Below, piece by piece: positions 37,157-37,567 of a stretch of 37,567 nt of DNA. Source of the DNA: a virus; the IMG/VR virus record IMGVR_UViG_3300044491_002565, positions 1 to 37,567 of that record. The stretch is one strand, 5' to 3'. Position 1 is the first letter of the stretch. Each line of letters starts with the position of its first letter. The position numbers and the translations under genes were made by a program. Below the pieces are notes generated by a model. It was not told the origin of the DNA and searched no databases. It saw nothing but the letters and a program-made list of their open reading frames with translations.

Positions 37157-37567
37157 TCAGGAGTTAGGTTCGGTCGGGATCTTGGAAGTGCCGGAGATCG
37201 TGATAGCACCAGCACCAACAGTGCCACGGCTCATCAGATCAAAGGTCACTTCAACAAGGTTGTCAGCAGGATAGCTCTCGCTGTAGTTCATCACGCGAGC
37301 GGAGAACATGGTGGCGTCATAGCTGAAGCTGCCGCCAATCAGCTTGTACACCTCAACGAACACTTCAGCATCCTTGTCGTTACGAGAAAGCAGGATGGTG
37401 TTCAGAGCTTCGTCAACACCAGCATTTTGAACACTGGTGCCGTCAAGGTCTTTCTGGAAGTAGGTGGTAATCGAAGCTTGAGCGCGAGTGGTGGTCACCA
37501 CGCTGTCAGCAAAACCACCATTGCCCAGCAGGTAGTATTCCTGCTCAGCGTCGTTAATAGCAACGGA
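37157..37567 (-). CDS. Major tail tube protein (partial, N-terminus off the right edge)
   Basis: The frame is open to the right window edge; about 136 residues are visible, ending PTEPNS. It begins with EQEYYLLGNGGFADSVVTTTRAQ, then TYFQKDLDGTSVQNAGVDEALNTILLSRNDKDAEVFVEVYKL, SFSYDATMFSARVMNYSES, and ADNLVEVTFDLMSRGTVGAGAITIS, a beta-rich pattern with the D-x-x-x-N-x-(I/L)-L-x-x-R feature of siphophage tail tube proteins. Position fits: it is followed by small tail genes, chaperones and the tape measure. An ATG-less GTG near 37501 would be an internal site; the frame has no stop before the edge, so the true start lies outside the window. Confidence 0.75.
   Translation of the reverse strand, partial: SVAINDAEQEYYLLGNGGFADSVVTTTRAQASITTYFQKDLDGTSVQNAGVDEALNTILLSRNDKDAEVFVEVYKLIGGSFSYDATMFSARVMNYSESYPADNLVEVTFDLMSRGTVGAGAITISGTSKIPTEPNS

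Noticed and set aside
1-37567. tRNA genes, integrase, attachment sites or a toxin-antitoxin pair
   Set aside because: No cloverleaf, recombinase motif or paired small toxin gene could be supported; the RHH-like protein has no toxin-like partner.

Overview
The window is a piece of a tailed double-stranded DNA phage with a long non-contractile (siphovirus) tail, most likely one infecting a picocyanobacterium. The tail genes follow the lambda order: tail tube, G/GT chaperones, tape measure, then M, L, K, I and J. The cyanobacterial host is an inference. It rests on MazG, ThyX and a DUF3310 protein together, YYTDAR fibre repeats, a fibre resembling cyanophage structural proteins, and a small NblA-like gene. 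No integrase, terminase, portal, major capsid gene, tRNA or CRISPR array is visible; both ends of the window cut through genes.

Layout. (1) 1-898, leftward: the N-terminal part of a zinc-ribbon/TOPRIM primase running off the left edge. (2) 1.06-7.5 kb, rightward, tightly packed: a ribbon-helix-helix protein, a Sak3/DUF1071 annealing protein, a RecB-like exonuclease, an SSB-like protein, small zinc-finger, HTH and SH3-like proteins, a MazG pyrophosphohydrolase, a PD-(D/E)XK nuclease, ThyX, an HNH protein and a DUF3310 protein. Two leftward genes interrupt this block: an NblA-like protein (5083-5451) and an HNH endonuclease (7466-7975). (3) 8.0-9.9 kb, rightward: a lysis cassette of two small membrane proteins and a two-domain endolysin, then one unknown gene. 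(4) 37.6-9.9 kb, leftward: one 27.6 kb late block. Read in its own direction it encodes the tail tube protein (partial), tail-completion unknowns, the frameshifted chaperone pair, the tape measure, M-L-K-I-J, a detached FN3-like protein, and about 17 kb of fibre, adaptor and assembly genes. The two transcription directions meet on a shared TTAA at 9913-9916.

How it works together. Exonuclease, Sak3 annealase and SSB-like protein form a two-component recombination system beside a primase. MazG and ThyX adjust nucleotide pools. The late block builds the tail. Its distal end is rich in paralogous fibre modules, which suggests repeated duplication and exchange of receptor-binding parts.

Most notable observations: a canonical -1 frameshift site (CCCAAAG at 35974-35980) joining the G-like and T-like tail chaperone frames; an L-like tail protein whose two cysteine pairs are split by an insertion of about 270 residues; a divergent ThyX signature; and the NblA-like gene lying antisense inside the early block. 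All assignments come from reading the sequence by eye; no database search was run.
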